Assembly (NCBI GenBank): GCA_024663395.1 | Contig: JANFAH010000017.1 | Span: forward strand, 1 to 64,000 | Length of the DNA: 64,000 nucleotides | Direction of reading: 5' to 3' | Origin: Pisolithus tinctorius | Taxonomy: Eukaryota > Basidiomycota > Agaricomycetes > Boletales > Pisolithaceae | Part shown: positions 42,578 through 54,435 of the stretch, one piece after another | Layout of the letters: each line of letters begins with the position of its first letter | Numbering within the stretch: position 1 is the stretch's first letter | Translations under genes and position numbers: made by a program | Notes under the pieces: generated by a model | What the model saw: only the letters and a program-made list of their open reading frames with translations | Databases searched by the model: none | What the model was told of the DNA's origin: nothing

Positions 42578-42718
42578 ACACCGCTTTTCATGTATCTATT
42601 GACGCTCCCAATAAATATTGGGATAGTGATAGATGTTCATGTTCATAGATCACGCGTCACGAACCGACTGGGGTGGTATCGGTGGCCAATGAAGAATCCC
42701 GAGGGGACGAGGTAGTGT
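42578..42718 (+). pseudogene. Relic of NTH1 exon 4
   Basis: The reading I-G-I-V-I-D-V-H-V-H-R then T-N-R-L-G-W and M-K-N-P-E-G-T-R corresponds to NTH1 residues about 260-287. The DNA is similar to 36557-36668, including the G-AGGT exon end. No other NTH1 exon is present nearby, so this is a fragment of an old duplication. Confidence 0.75.
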
Positions 42719-42845
42719 GAATTTCAGTTTCCTCCTTGGCCGACACAATACTTGCACAATGTCACAAAGAGAAACGATTTCGAGGTTAGGTGAACACTTG
42801 ATATTGCCCGCCAAGTGCTCTTTCTCAATGTAGTCGCTTTCTAGC

Positions 42846-42927
42846 CAATACGCGACCGCTGTGTCCATCCGAGAGGTCTTAAGTCTAGACAATACGCGAC
42901 CGCTGTGTCCATCCGAGAGGTCTTAAG
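42846..42927. repeat. 44-base direct repeat, two copies
   Basis: The block beginning CAATACGCGACCGCTGTGTC and ending GAGAGGTCTTAAG occurs at 42846 and again at 42890 with almost no differences. It lies between the two relics of the old duplication. Confidence 0.8.
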
Positions 42928-42955
42928 CTCAGTAAGGATGGCGGATGTTGAAATG

Positions 42956-43195
42956 TCACCACTCTTTGCGGACGAAAACCAGTATCCGCTTTCTGACTAG
43001 GGTGGCAAGTCGGAAGCCGGAAGCCGGACAATACGTGCAATGGTAATCGCAGTGTCCGTTGATTTCTCGAACGCCTCCGGGACGAGAGTGCAGGACGTGT
43101 GTGCAAGTCAGGATTAGTCCCATACTTCGCCTTGGGAGGCGACGTAGCTGGGTGGCCATCTTTCGAGAAGCCTGTCGACATGCTTGTGGAATGAC
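42956..43195 (-). pseudogene. Relic copy of the 5' end of the gene at 37467-38290
   Basis: Minus-strand DNA at 43195-43040 aligns with 38290-38131 (shared CAGCTACGT, CACTCTCGTCCCGGAG-type and TTCGAGAA words) with indels. It follows the NTH1 relic in the same order and orientation as the parent genes. Confidence 0.6.
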
Positions 43196-43294
43196 AGCTA
43201 TGTAGAACAGGCAACGCTACTTTCTTTCAAAACTACTGCATTCTGCCTAGGGCGGGCGACTCGTCTACATGCCACGTAAGATTTTAAGTTTGGT

Positions 43295-44162
43295 CTACAA
43301 ATCGAATGTGGAGAACGTGGAACGAATCTGATCAGAAAAGTCGCAGTTCTGCATTCTGGGGTCTCTGCAACTACCGACAGCAACACTGTTGCTGTCGTTG
43401 GGTACCTGGGTAACGTAGGCACTGCCACCAAAGTACTGGGGTTGGCCAAAAACGGACCGGGAGCTGCTGCAGTTGGTTTCCACGGTAACTCTTTCTCGTA
43501 CGGAAGCCAGTTTGAGCGCAATGTCAATGCCCATCTGATTTGCTTCCTCTAATGTTATTGGTTCTGGTCGCTTGGCCAACTCGTTTAAAGCGGGCAATAG
43601 CCAGCTCTTGATGTCGTATTGTTGGGAAAGAACAACTCTATCAACCGCACCAATCCCACTTTCTATCAGTGCGTCGATGGACGCTTGGCGTAACTTCTCA
43701 AAACTCCACGCCGTAGACAGCTTGAGGACAGATGTCCACTGCTCGATATTTTGTGGCAAATTAGGCTGTGAACTGTACTTTCTGGAAAAAGGGTATGATC
43801 CACTATCTCTATGCTCTAGCGAAAACAAATCGGATTCTAACCTGTGAAGAAGAGCCTTCAACAATTGCTCGAAATCGTCCTTGCTGGTTCCATGGAGTTG
43901 AATGGGAATTTCGTCGCTTGATCCCTCCATGACAATTCCGTCACCCTGTGGCAAGGAAAACATATCGCAAAATACATCTGACTCTTGTTGAAATGGTTCT
44001 CTGGGAATTCTAAACAAAGAATCTTCCACCTAGACACAAGATGAGTAAATATGATGGGTCCTCGGAACAAGATTGGCTTTAAACTTTCGTGACACTCACC
44101 AAGAAGATGACTGTCAATATGTAAAAATCTGAATGTCTAGATGCCTCATTGTTGGTGGACAT
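43295..44162 (-). CDS. BTB/POZ domain protein, two exons
   Basis: Exon 1 (44100-44162) starts at an ATG and encodes 21 residues. A 70-base GTGAGT-TAG intron follows, then exon 2 (43295-44029), giving 265 residues. The join reads V-I-F-L then V-E-D-S-L-F-R-I-P, and further on D-V-F-C-D-M-F-S-L-P, the N-terminal BTB pattern typical of basidiomycete BTB proteins. A C-terminal helical part (E-P-I-T-L-E-E-A) matches the usual ending of that family, and the last 50 residues are less typical. Such domains mediate dimerisation or Cullin-3 binding; the specific role here is unknown. It is the last CpG-normal gene before repeat DNA. Confidence 0.8.
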
Positions 44163-44322
44163 AGTTGTTTTGTCTGACAGTGGGGTGTTATCGAATGGTG
44201 CATGAAGAGACTCTAATTGGCTGCTATATCATCTAGATGTGTTTTGAACGTGTTTAGTACACATGTTGGCAAGATGATAGCCCTCAGGCAACCTGTGGTG
44301 GGTCAAGGGTGCGGTACCACTT

Positions 44323-44361
44323 GGGTATGGGTGTGGGTCAGCCTGACCCATACCCATGCCC
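44323..44361. repeat. Short inverted repeat
   Basis: GGGTATGGGTGTGGGTCAG is followed at once by CTGACCCATACCCATGCCC, an almost perfect 18-base stem with no loop. It sits in a run of TACCTGTACCC-like short repeats. Confidence 0.6.
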
Positions 44362-44444
44362 TACCTGTACCCTACCTGTACCCCAGCCCTGGCCCACACA
44401 GGGGTACATGGATGTGGGCAAGAAAAGTTGACATGTCAAATTTA

Positions 44445-46016
44445 CAGTGAGGGACAAAAGTGTTGCAATGTTTGTGAGGTGTGACTTGCTGCCAATGTAG
44501 CTCAGGCTATTCTGCATGGATAATCATGATACCTATACCATTGGAAAGGGGTGACTCTAAGCTTTCCAGAGCACTAAGGTTCAGTCCACCCAAAGCAATA
44601 CATGCTGAGATACACCCTATTCTTTCCAAAAAGTGCATTGCAATGCTTTTGTCCCTGACTGGTGAAATAGTGAAAAGTGACCTTTTGATGGGATTGAGGG
44701 CATGAAGGATGGGAAAATATGATTACATAATAAACCACATGATCTTCCAGATGATTTGTCAGCATGTAAACAATGACAAACATTGGACTTGTACCATTAA
44801 CCCTCCCTCTTTTACCACAACTCATGAAATCATCTCTCTAGCTCACATGGTCATTTTCTCAAGGAATTCTTATCAAATACTGGTGGCCACCACAGTGCCA
44901 TCAGTATAACATGCTCTCAGAACCATCAGACCCTTGAAAAACCTGCTGTCAGTCATTCCCTGGACTGTTTACCCCCCCATGCCTGATGTGTTCTGGGACT
45001 AATCAGTACTTGGAAGGCTGAAAATGTTTTGGAGGTCAATCTGGCACTTCAGAAAATGATGGACAAACCAGTCCCCTCTCAACCAATGCATTTCTGGCAC
45101 AGGGACAGTGGTATGGAAGTTAGGGAAAGACAAAATCCTCTTTACCCCTGGGTGTCATCAGAAGGATATGCTACTGAACTGCCATGGAGCAGAATCCTGT
45201 GCTTCCATCTGGCCCTGAATATTGCCTTTGGTCACATATGACCAAATAACCTTTCCCCAGTCAGCTACAGTTCAGATCAGAGCAAGATCTAGTGAACCCT
45301 CTTATGGTGCTCAGAGCACAAGGAGGTTTTGTCTCACCCCAACTTCCATACCAGTGTTCCTGTGCCATAAATGCATTGGTTGAGAGGGGACTGGTTTGTC
45401 CATCATTTTCTGAAGTGCCAGATTGACCTCCAAAACATTTTCAGCCTTCCAAGTACTGATTAGTCCCAGAACACATCAGGCATGGGGGGGTAAACAGTCC
45501 AGGGAATGACTGACAGCAGGTTTTTCAAGGGTCTGATGGTTCTGAGAGCATGTTATACTGATGGCACTGTGGTGGCCACCAGTATTTGATAAGAATTCCT
45601 TGAGAAAATGACCATGTGAGCTAGAGAGATGATTTCATGAGTTGTGGTAAAAGAGGGAGGGTTAATGGTACAAGTCCAATGTTTGTCATTGTTTACATGC
45701 TGACAAATCATCTGGAAGATCATGTGGTTTATTATGTAATCATATTTTCCCATCCTTCATGCCCTCAATCCCATCAAAAGGTCACTTTTCACTATTTCAC
45801 CAGTCAGGGACAAAAGCATTGCAATGCACTTTTTGGAAAGAATAGGGTGTATCTCAGCATGTATTGCTTTGGGTGGACTGAACTTAGTGCTCTGGAAAGC
45901 TTAGAGTCACCCCTTTCCAATGGTATAGGTATCATGATTATCCATGCAGAATAGCCTGAGCTACATTGGCAGCAAGTCACACCTCACAAACATTGCAACA
46001 CTTTTGTCCCTCACTG
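44445..46016. mobile_element. Palindromic foldback element FB3
   Basis: The 1572-base element is flanked by TA (44443-44444 and 46017-46018) with termini CAGTGAGGGACAAAAGTG. Coordinates x and about 90461-x pair over arms of about 690 bases, with a 190-base diverged centre. The termini differ from FB1/FB2, but the inner arms are homologous to those of FB2. Frames on one arm recur exactly on the other (44709-44909 plus and 45553-45753 minus). No transposase is present. Confidence 0.88.
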
Positions 46017-46044
46017 TATGATTTTATGCTAAGTAAGTAAGACA

Positions 46045-46168
46045 TATGACAGTGCAGTCAGCAGAGAATAGGCACCAAACTCAAAAAGGGCAAGTCTCCT
46101 CAACACCCACATGCTACATATGACAGCACAGTCAGCAGAGAATGGGCATGAAACTCAAAAGGGCAAGG
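46045..46168. repeat. Two-copy direct repeat, period about 74 bases
   Basis: The block with CATATGACAGTGCAGTCAGC and AGAATAGGCACCAAACTC occurs at about 46045 and again near 46119. It lies just upstream of the hAT transposase remnant and may be part of its 5' end. Confidence 0.6.
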
Positions 46169-46201
46169 TTAAAAAAATGCAAAGTTTGCTTGACACATCC
46201 C

Positions 46202-47165
46202 CAACTTCAACATGTCACCAAGCACCAGCTTGAAGCGAGTCCCAAGGTTAACAGAGAGGGCCCAAGCTGCCATTGAAGAGCTTGCCAACACAAAGAAGTG
46301 AAAGAATGTTGTTGGCAGCAGAGACAATGTGACCAACAGCTCCAAAAAAGCATGGTCAAGTCCACATAACAATGAGGATAGTGGGCATAATCCAAGAGTC
46401 ATAGATGAAGATAACATGGACTTCAGTGAGACACCTGGAACACCTGGAACAGAGGCAATGGAGGATGCAACAGAGGTAAGATCAAATGACAAAGTAGAGG
46501 ACTTGGATGAGCCTGAAAGTGCCCAGGCTGAATGCTGGTAAGCTATTAGTAGTATGATTAGTATACAATGAATGCTGATACAGTTCACCTAATAGAATGT
46601 CTTATGAAGGAATGGTCCTCACCAGTTTATGCATTCTTTGACCCAAAGCCCTGCATCATTGAGAAGGATGGCTGGCATGCACATGACTTCAAGTGTAGCA
46701 TGTGCAGCTGCAGGGCAACAGTCCACCAGTACCTTGACACAAAGGATAAGCATTCCACTGGAAATATGCACAAGCACATCAAGTTGTGCTGGGGAGAAGA
46801 AGCCTTGAGTGCAGCTGACAAAGTCACTACTGTGGACAAAGTGTGCAAGATGATAGTCAAAAACATCCTAAGGGATGGGTCAATTACTGCATTGTTTGAG
46901 AGGTCTGGCAAGGGAAAGGTTACTTACTCACACAGGCAACACACATGGGCTGAGACATGGTATGTCCATGTTAATTTTGAAGATCCAACTGCCTTCAACC
47001 ATATCTTGCAAAGCCAAAATTGTGTGCTGGGTAATGGAAAGCCTTCAACCATTCAATGTGGTAAATGACAGAGGTTTTAGATCACTAATGAAAACTGGGT
47101 GCCCAGAATACTACATACCCTTGCCATTCACTGTCTCATGTGATGTTAGACTCATCTTTGCCTGA
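46202..47165 (+). pseudogene. hAT transposase, N-terminal part, broken
   Basis: The ATG at 46202 opens M-S-P-S-T-S-L-K-R. A stop near 46298 and a frame change near 46560 follow. Next comes a BED-type zinc-finger region (C-S-M-C then H and H-I-K-L-C, about 46690-46800), the segment K-G-K-V-T-Y-S-H-R-Q-H-T near 46910, and in another frame D-R-G-F-R-S-L-M-K-T-G to 47165. This is the order seen in basidiomycete hAT transposases. The catalytic core and the C-terminal dimerisation domain are missing. Confidence 0.75.
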
Positions 47166-47310
47166 ATGTGAATGCAGTGAGTTGAAGTGTGGAAAGCTGG
47201 TGTGAACCAAACAAAACCAACACAAAAGACAAATAAGAGCAAGTGGTGGTGTACCTCTGTGGAACCTGGAGGGCAGAAGAAATCTAATGTGGGAGGGACT
47301 TTTCTATAGA

Positions 47311-47570
47311 GGGTGCTCCTGGTGCAAGTTGATGATGAGTTATGCAAGAGCAGATGAATGAATGAAGACTTGACAGGGGATGCTGAATGTAGCAAAGGTA
47401 TTCAGCTGAAAGGACTCCTAGCACAAGTCAATGACAAGTTATGCAGGAGTAGAGGGATGAGGGATGACCATGAGGGGGGATGCTGACCAGAGTGATGAGT
47501 TTCAATAGAATGTGCTCCTGGCACAAGTTGATGACAAGTTATGCAGGAGTGGAAGAATGACTAAGCAAAA
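47311..47570. repeat. Tandem repeat, about 100-base unit, three copies
   Basis: The core GCTCCTGGCACAAGTTGATG plus ACAAGTTATGCAGGAGT recurs at about 47311, 47411 and 47514 with substitutions. No coding content. Confidence 0.7.
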
Positions 47571-50500
47571 GTTGCTGACTAAGCACTGATGATACTGCTG
47601 ATGATGAATAGAGGTAGATAGACCCTTGATGGAGCCTCAACTACCAAGTATATGAATGATGACAGATAGACCCCTTTGTGGAGCCTCAACTGTTGATGAT
47701 GAGGTATGCACTGAGAGAGCTGAACTGACTGACTGGATTGCTTGGTTGTAGCTAAGTACAGGGGGTTTATATACTGTGGGGGGGCACAGCCTATGACAAA
47801 CAAGGCACAAATGCTTGGTAAGTAATAAGTAAGGACTGTAAGCAATGAGTAATCCTGATGAGTAAGCAAGAAATGAAAAGTAAGCAAGCATAGCAGATTG
47901 GTAAGTATTGGCAATAAACAAGTCAAGGATAGTCAAAATATCACAGTATGAGTCAAATAATGTCAGAATCTGAGTAAGTGCACTGATATCACATTAGGGG
48001 GTGGTGATGCAAGTCAGATCTTGGTGGAGACATCACTGGACCAACAGATTGGATGACAGATGGACAGTGTTTCCAGATGGGGAAGTATTAATTCCAGAAA
48101 AGGATGGCATGAGTCAGGTGTCAAAGGGCTAGGGCATTGGGGGTCTGTGGGGTAACAGGAGCATAGGCAATCACATCTCCCACCCATTTGTCCTCTCAGT
48201 GAAGTCAATAAATACTTCATGAACAGGGCTCTGATGGAGGAGAGGGAGAAGGGGGGACATCTTCTGCTGGGTCTTGCAGTAAAAAGGCAAGATGCATGTC
48301 ATACTCATCATGGATGTGATCAGGGAGGCTGGAGAACAGTAGATTATACTGCAGCTGTCACAATGCAGGGAGAATGATGGACGAGATTGGAATAAAGACA
48401 GTGCAGGGAGCAGGGAGGAAGGATCCATATGCTTCATCAAGTGGGGAGACTGAAACAACCACATAAGACCTTTGTAACTGAGTGACAGACCTGAGGTGAC
48501 CAAAGAACATCCTTCTGGAAATCATACTGATGAGGAGATCACACTGACCAAGCTGCATGGGATGGGATGGGGCTGACGACAATGGAATGAACCAGGGGGC
48601 TTCAGGACAGAAGCTGGTGGGAACACCTGGCAGATATACATAGCCACTGTCTCTGGCAAATGAGACAAGCAAGATGATTGATGAAGAGGCAGCCATATCT
48701 GATGGACTTAGCAAAATGAGCATCTGACAGTTGGAGTGCTGTAGAAATGCATAGGGTGTGAGGATCCTTTCCAAAACTGGAAGGCAGGATGGCATGGCTG
48801 AGCACTTTAAGTGAGTGTGAGAATGGAGTTGATATCTTTGGAAATGGTGGAGATACAACAAGAACCAGAATGCCATACACAGGCACTAAAAACCTTTAAT
48901 GTGTGCTTAACTCACTTCCTCTTTTCTCTTTAGCACTGATGACTCATTCTTGTGTGAAGGATGGCAGTTAAAACTGTATTCATTGCACTTGATTTGCCAT
49001 AGTTCTGCATGACCTTCATTCATAGTTCATCATAGGCTCTTGTATCATGATCACAGTTCATCATAGATAGCTGTTTTCCCTAGAATAAGGCAGATGTAAG
49101 TAAAGTGCTCCAAAATTGAAATGAACCTCTGAGCCATCAAGCTCAGTACCTGTGCTCCTCATGCCCCATTCCCATTGAATGGCACATCTGATCTCACCTG
49201 GCTGTTGATGTTCACTAAGTCTAGTCATTGTTGTCATTGCTGTCACTTGAGTTGCTGCTGTTGTCACTCTTGATGTGGTTGTCACCCTTGTCCTTGTTGC
49301 CATCACTCGTAACCACAGTATCTTGTGCATGGTATGTCATTTGCCCCATTCTTCATATCCTGTGATCATAGCAATCTTGAGCAGTCAGCCTATAACACTA
49401 GACTTGTCAGTATGTAGCACTTCTTGTGTGTGCACAGCCTCAATGTGCAGAGCAGTCACATGACTCTGCTTAGTCAACATCACTGGACTTCCTCTACAAG
49501 TCCTAATACTGAGTGCATGCATCAATTCTCTTGACCAATCCTCAAATAAAACATCTATTGCTGATACTGCATGGCCATGGAATATTTCAAGTGTAAGGGC
49601 ATCTATCCTCACTGTGTGCCTGAACATTTCAACCCATAAAAACTCTTCCAGTGGCTTCCTTCATGTGATGAGCCTCAATGACTCCTCAATCTTGATCCTT
49701 CTTGCAATAACCTTCATCTTGGTATGATTCATGTGCTGCAGCACTCTGTGTGAGTCAGTGATCCTTTTGTACACCAACCTTTCCACTTCAAGACTGCTCG
49801 CAAGCATTTTGAGCACCTTGTCTTCCACTCCTGTGGGTTTCATGCACTCTTCGAGCCTCTCTGCTTTGAACTCAAGTGGTACCTTTGATATGAGTGATTC
49901 ATCCACCATCTATTATACCTTTCTGCTGACTGTGGGAACTTTGACAGTGCTTTCTTCAAGACTTTGACCTCTTAATTCAAAAGTATCATTAGCCAGTTGA
50001 GGAACTCAGTGAGAACAAAATGGAAAACCCCCTTGAGCACACTCACTCACCTTGAATTTGAATGGCACCTTTGTCATGAGTGGTTCTTCCACCACCACTG
50101 GCCCAATGTGCCCAAGCTTCACTGCTTCCTGTAACTCAGTAATCAGTGGTCCATTTGTACTCAAAGAAAACTCCTTTGTCTTGAAATGGGTTGTTACCAC
50201 TGCTTTGACAAGCCTGCCTGGGCTTCAGTCCTCACTCTTTGTCTTCTCAAATGAACTGTGTGGCTGTACATGACTCATTGACACTGTCCTTGGCACTTGC
50301 TCGCATTCTGTGTACCCTGGTAATTGCATAGATCCCTGCATATTAGTTGTCAGCAAGTTGTGTGTAGATGTACATAGTTGGAAAACACTTCATAGGCAGT
50401 TGTTGCTTGTCTGAACTAGATCCCTGGTCACTTTGTGGTTGAATGTATTCTTCTGTGCTTGTCTGAACTTGCTCTGAGTGAAATCCCTTCTGGAGTAGTC

Positions 50501-50640
50501 TTGTAGCCACAATTGTTACTTGTTCCATGGGCCATGGGTTGTTTGTCAATCATCATATCGCATTTTCCACACAATTTCACACCAGAATTCTTTGTTGAAA
50601 CCCTGTAGATAAAGGTCTTTGAGCTCATCAGCCTCAAGTT
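47571..50640. other. Unidentified CpG-poor region with minus-strand ORFs
   Basis: Minus frames of 60-172 codons (48014-48886, 49385-49627, 49661-49909, 50006-50200) show weak internal similarity (P-L-E-F-K-A and P-F-K-F-K-V segments) but no known family. A TATA-like TTTATATACTG lies near 47767. Probably decayed repeat DNA. Confidence 0.3.
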
Positions 50641-50849
50641 GCTATGAAACCCATAGATATGTTGCTAAATCAAGAAAATAAAGCCTGTAATTTGTTAGTG
50701 CCTTGTCATAACTGTGTGTTCACTCTAAGTCCTTACTCACTCTGCACCCTCTTCCACCAGTCATTCACTCACTCCACACCAACTCTGCCCAACTTCTGTC
50801 AGTTACGAACCATCTCTGCTCTGACTGCTGTTGGACTTGTGTTGCTCTC

Positions 50850-51620
50850 CTACTGGACCAAGTGGACCATTCTCTGAGGGGTCATGTGACTACCTTCGGA
50901 CTTCTCCCTGACAGTGTGCAGTCAGGTACTCTGCAGCGTGCACACTGCATGGTCCAGCACCTGGACTGTTTCCTTTTCTGGATGTTCTATGTTACCCATT
51001 TGTATGTCCTCCATCTACCCTTCATTTGTTGTCTAGGAAGTTTTTACTTGAAAATTTCTGGGTCTCCATATGTCAGTTCCAATTCCAGTTACTGTACCTC
51101 CATAGTAGTATAAAAGCATGTATCATACTCCACTGTTCCTCAGTACGAATATCAACTTAGTTCCTACTCCTTCTGTCTCTGACCTCTGTCTGTTGGAGTT
51201 ATCTCTGACTCTCTGTCTGTACTCTCCCTCTGAAATATGAGGGCTGAGGTCATGCAAGGGGGTAGCACATGAGCTAAACCCAATGCCCTCACTCTGCTCC
51301 ACCTTTGCTTTGGCAGACTTTGTTCCTGCCACCACTCCACCAGTCAGAGTTCTGTTCTTTTGTGTCAGACTTGCTTCCAAACCACTCTCTAGACCTTATA
51401 TAGCATTGGAGTTGGTCAGAGTAGACCTGGACTTGACATGCCTCTGTATGAATCTCTCTCCTTGCTCAATTGTCAATGAGGCTGTAAAGGTCATCCCTCA
51501 AATGCTGCCAATCCAATTTCCAGGACCCAGGATACAAATGCATGACAGCCATCACAAATTCAAGCCAACTCAGCTGATCCTCAACAAACTCATACCAAGA
51601 GTTAGAATTTTTGCTGCCTG
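50850..51620 (+). repeat. Possible 5' LTR and leader of gypsy element C
   Basis: A GTATAAAAGC box at about 51107 is followed by CT-rich leader sequence and then CATGCAAGGGGGTAGCACAT and a plus-strand frame (51283-51621) that could be gag. Its position upstream of gypsy C gag-protease fits, but no partner LTR was found in the window. Confidence 0.3.
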
Positions 51621-52040
51621 AATACCAGCAAGCCCACTTGGCCCATTCCTGATCATCAAAGCATTTCTCACACTTGCAAAGATTTCAAACCACATCAAAA
51701 TACCTACAAAGGTCAGATGCATGTCCTGAGAACCATGGTGCATCACTCAAATGCCTTGGTGGCATTCCCTCAAGCTCATTTGGCACATTCTTGTGGCTTC
51801 TTCGCAAAAATTCAACTATTAATTTGCCTTTGGATTTGCTTCTCAACTCATGGGATCTTTGACTTAGTCATTTTCTCTTCATTTGCTGCTCAAAAATTAA
51901 TTCTGAAAATTCCGGAATTTCTGAGTGTAGGCTGTAACTAGAACTGAGATCTGAACACTTAGCTTGTCCAAACTTAATCCAGAAAAAAATTTCATGCAGT
52001 GATAAGGTGGTGCCTTCTTTCCCCAAAATGAACAGAACCC

Positions 52041-52060
52041 CCCTTGTGGTGGGCTCCAGA
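52041..52060 (-). other. Possible tRNA-type primer binding site of an LTR fragment
   Basis: On the minus strand TGGAGCCCACCACAAGG begins two bases from a possible LTR end (TGTAGGAATT from 52061 on the plus strand). TGG is the usual start of a tRNA 3'-end complement. The second LTR boundary is not visible. Confidence 0.3.
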
Positions 52061-52745
52061 TGTAGGAATTAGGTAAAACAATAAACCTAGAATTAGTAAA
52101 AATGTTGATGGGTGAGTATGTGCTTGACCCAGAAGGGAGATTCTCTCTGGAGAAAGGAAGTGTAGTAAAAGTGTAAAAAATGCGAACTAGAATGTAGACT
52201 TGGCTCTGGCTGCTGGCTGCTGTTCTAAACCTCTTGCCAGTGCTCCTGGCCCTTTGGGTACTCCCCAAAGTAATATAATTGACCTTGAAAACTTGCCAAA
52301 ATGCAAGACTAAAATACCCTGCTACTGAGGGACTCTGACATGAATTTCTTCTATAGTAAACTGAATTCATGTGAACACAGTGCACATGATTAGTCAGCAA
52401 TGTGGCTGCTTGCCACCAAGTCCAGTGGTACAAACACAAAACAAAAGAAATGAATAAAACAAAAACCCCCAACCCCTATCTCCTGACCAAGATGATTTCT
52501 CATAGGGAATCCAATCCCATTCCCTACAGCAGGCAAGAAGTTTACTGTACCAGAGTTCTCTGTTTGTTGTTGTTATCTTTCTCAAGCAAAATCCCTGCTC
52601 CAGCTCTTTTGTCAAGTTTCTTTTCAGTGTCCAGAAAATTCCCCAGGTGAGTTCCCATTTTTATTCATCTAAGTACTTACCCTGCATCTAGACCAAAGCC
52701 CCTTCAGGGTCGACCTGACTTGAGCAGAACCTAGCTCTCCTAGAG

Positions 52746-53495
52746 TTGGAGTTCTTGGCCATCATAAATCAGTTTCTTACAGCAGTCATCCCATCACAAA
52801 CATCATACCTGGCACCAGCCCACAACCAGAACCGATACTGTTACTCATTCCTGCTTGAAGATGATGCTGCACCAAAGCATATCATGGAGCATGTCCTGGA
52901 ATCTGGCATTGCCTTACCAGTCAAGGAACTATTTGCAGTAGCCCTGGAGTTCTGCAAACAGTTCAGGGGTATCACCATGGTGAAACACATCACCACAAAT
53001 GATATAGAAATAGCATGTAGTGATGATGACAAGGCAGTCCACATAAACAAGCTGACCAGCCATGACCCTCACCAAATCATGTGCAAGTATGGAGACCACA
53101 TCATCCACAGTGAAAACAGTTCCATCATGGCCCCACCACACTCTCCTGCTCTGCTGCATCAAAGCCAAAGTTCCCAGCATCAATGTCACCATCAATTATG
53201 TGCTTGATTCCAGTTTGGAAATTGTAGCAATGCCCAAGTGCATTTGGGAAAAGATTGGGCATCCACTGCACAGCAACATCTCATGACTATGACCTCTGCT
53301 AACATGTCTAAAGATACCACTGTAGGCATCTTAGGGAACCTTAAACTTGAATTTGGAGCCAGACCAGTAATGCTCCAGGTTCATGTAATTGAGCATGCCA
53401 ATTTTGACATGCTTCTCAGTCACCTGTTCATCTGCCTAATGAGCATGATAACAAATGACTATCCAAACAGTGGACAGTGGATCACCCTCCATGAC
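52746..53495 (+). pseudogene. Gypsy element C gag-protease remnant
   Basis: The plus frame from about 52746 reads gypsy polyprotein (A-P-K-H-I-M-E-H-V-L, then V-K-E-L-F-A-V-A-L-E-F). In a shifted frame near 53185 comes a retropepsin region, N-Y-V-L-D-S-S-L-E-I-V-A-M, where D-S-S replaces the usual D-S/T-G. Stops follow at 53285-53330. It is cut at 53495 by the B' LTR; its reverse transcriptase continues at 62605. Confidence 0.7.
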
Positions 53496-53950
53496 TGTCA
53501 AGTACAGGTTTACCATTGGGTGACAGGGGCTAAGTCTGGTGGACCAGAGTTAAGGCCAGGGGACAGGGGCCAAGTCCAGAGGTCCAGAGTCAAGGCCAGG
53601 AGCATGGGAAACTGACCAGCCTAGGAGTGTGCACAGGGGGAAGCTTGTCTGGGGTTGGATCTACCTCCCTTGGTTTCAGGTTATGTGCTGTACCCTTATG
53701 CAAGCTGTGGAGAGGTCTGGGACAGGGGCTAGAGGATAACTTAAGGCCTGGCCTTAGCTATTGAGTAGACTTGGAGGGTAATACAGGGTTGAGGGTAATA
53801 CTTAGGTGATATTCTGACTAGAGTGCTATGAAGTAAGTACAGGGGTTATATACATAAGGCCAGTCCAGAGTAATGAACATAAAGCTGGACTTGTTGGTAA
53901 GCTATTAGCAAGATGATTAGCAAGGTGTGGACAGTCACAGAGGCTGTGCT
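53496..53950 (-). repeat. B' LTR, outer part, CpG-decayed
   Basis: It starts TGTCAAGTACAGGTTTACC and follows the LTR of element B from its first base, with CCGG words changed to CCAG or CTGG and some deletions. Element A is inserted at 53950 with a GTGCT duplication; the LTR resumes at 60788. Confidence 0.75.
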
Positions 53951-54398
53951 TGTTACACTCGACCAAAGTCAAGACGTAGGGAGAGCTCAGACGCAGACTA
54001 AGGTTTCTACTGAGCAATGGCTGCAGTAACCTCTGTAAATGACAGAGGATTTGAGACAACGCCAGTAAGAGTGGTCCTTGTGAGGGACACTGAGGGCGAA
54101 GTTCTGAGAACGCTGCATATGATTGAGCAGCTCAAGTCTGGGTTTCCAGGACTTGAGCCAGTAGTCTAAATACTACACAGAAACGGACCATGAGGCGTCC
54201 GCATGTAACGAGGTAACTATGCCATTGGTTGAGCAATGACGACACATGTCCTAAGCATGTAACGAGCTAGTAACGCCAGTGGTGGAAACAGAGGGCCGTC
54301 GGATCAGAGAGAAGACGGCTCTAAAAGGAAACTAAGTCCAACGGATCAAAACAAGGTAAACGTACAGTAAAAGGAAAAGTTAGGGGCGAAACATAACA
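53951..54398 (-). repeat. 3' LTR of element A
   Basis: A 448-base LTR. It differs from 60340-60787 at 14 positions by my alignment, all transitions between CG and TG or CA. Confidence 0.92.
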
Positions 54399-54413
54399 TT
54401 ACCCCCCTTCTAA
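54399..54413 (-). other. Polypurine tract of element A
   Basis: On the minus strand TTAGAAGGGGGGTAA directly precedes TGTTATG of the 3' LTR, the expected plus-strand primer. Confidence 0.75.
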
Positions 54414-54435
54414 GCGCTGAAGTCCCCGACTTCAA

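Noticed and set aside
51897..52472. 191-codon minus ORF
   Set aside because: No motif, low-complexity hydrophobic and aromatic content, and it overlaps a possible LTR with primer site. Most likely a chance frame in AT-rich repeat DNA.
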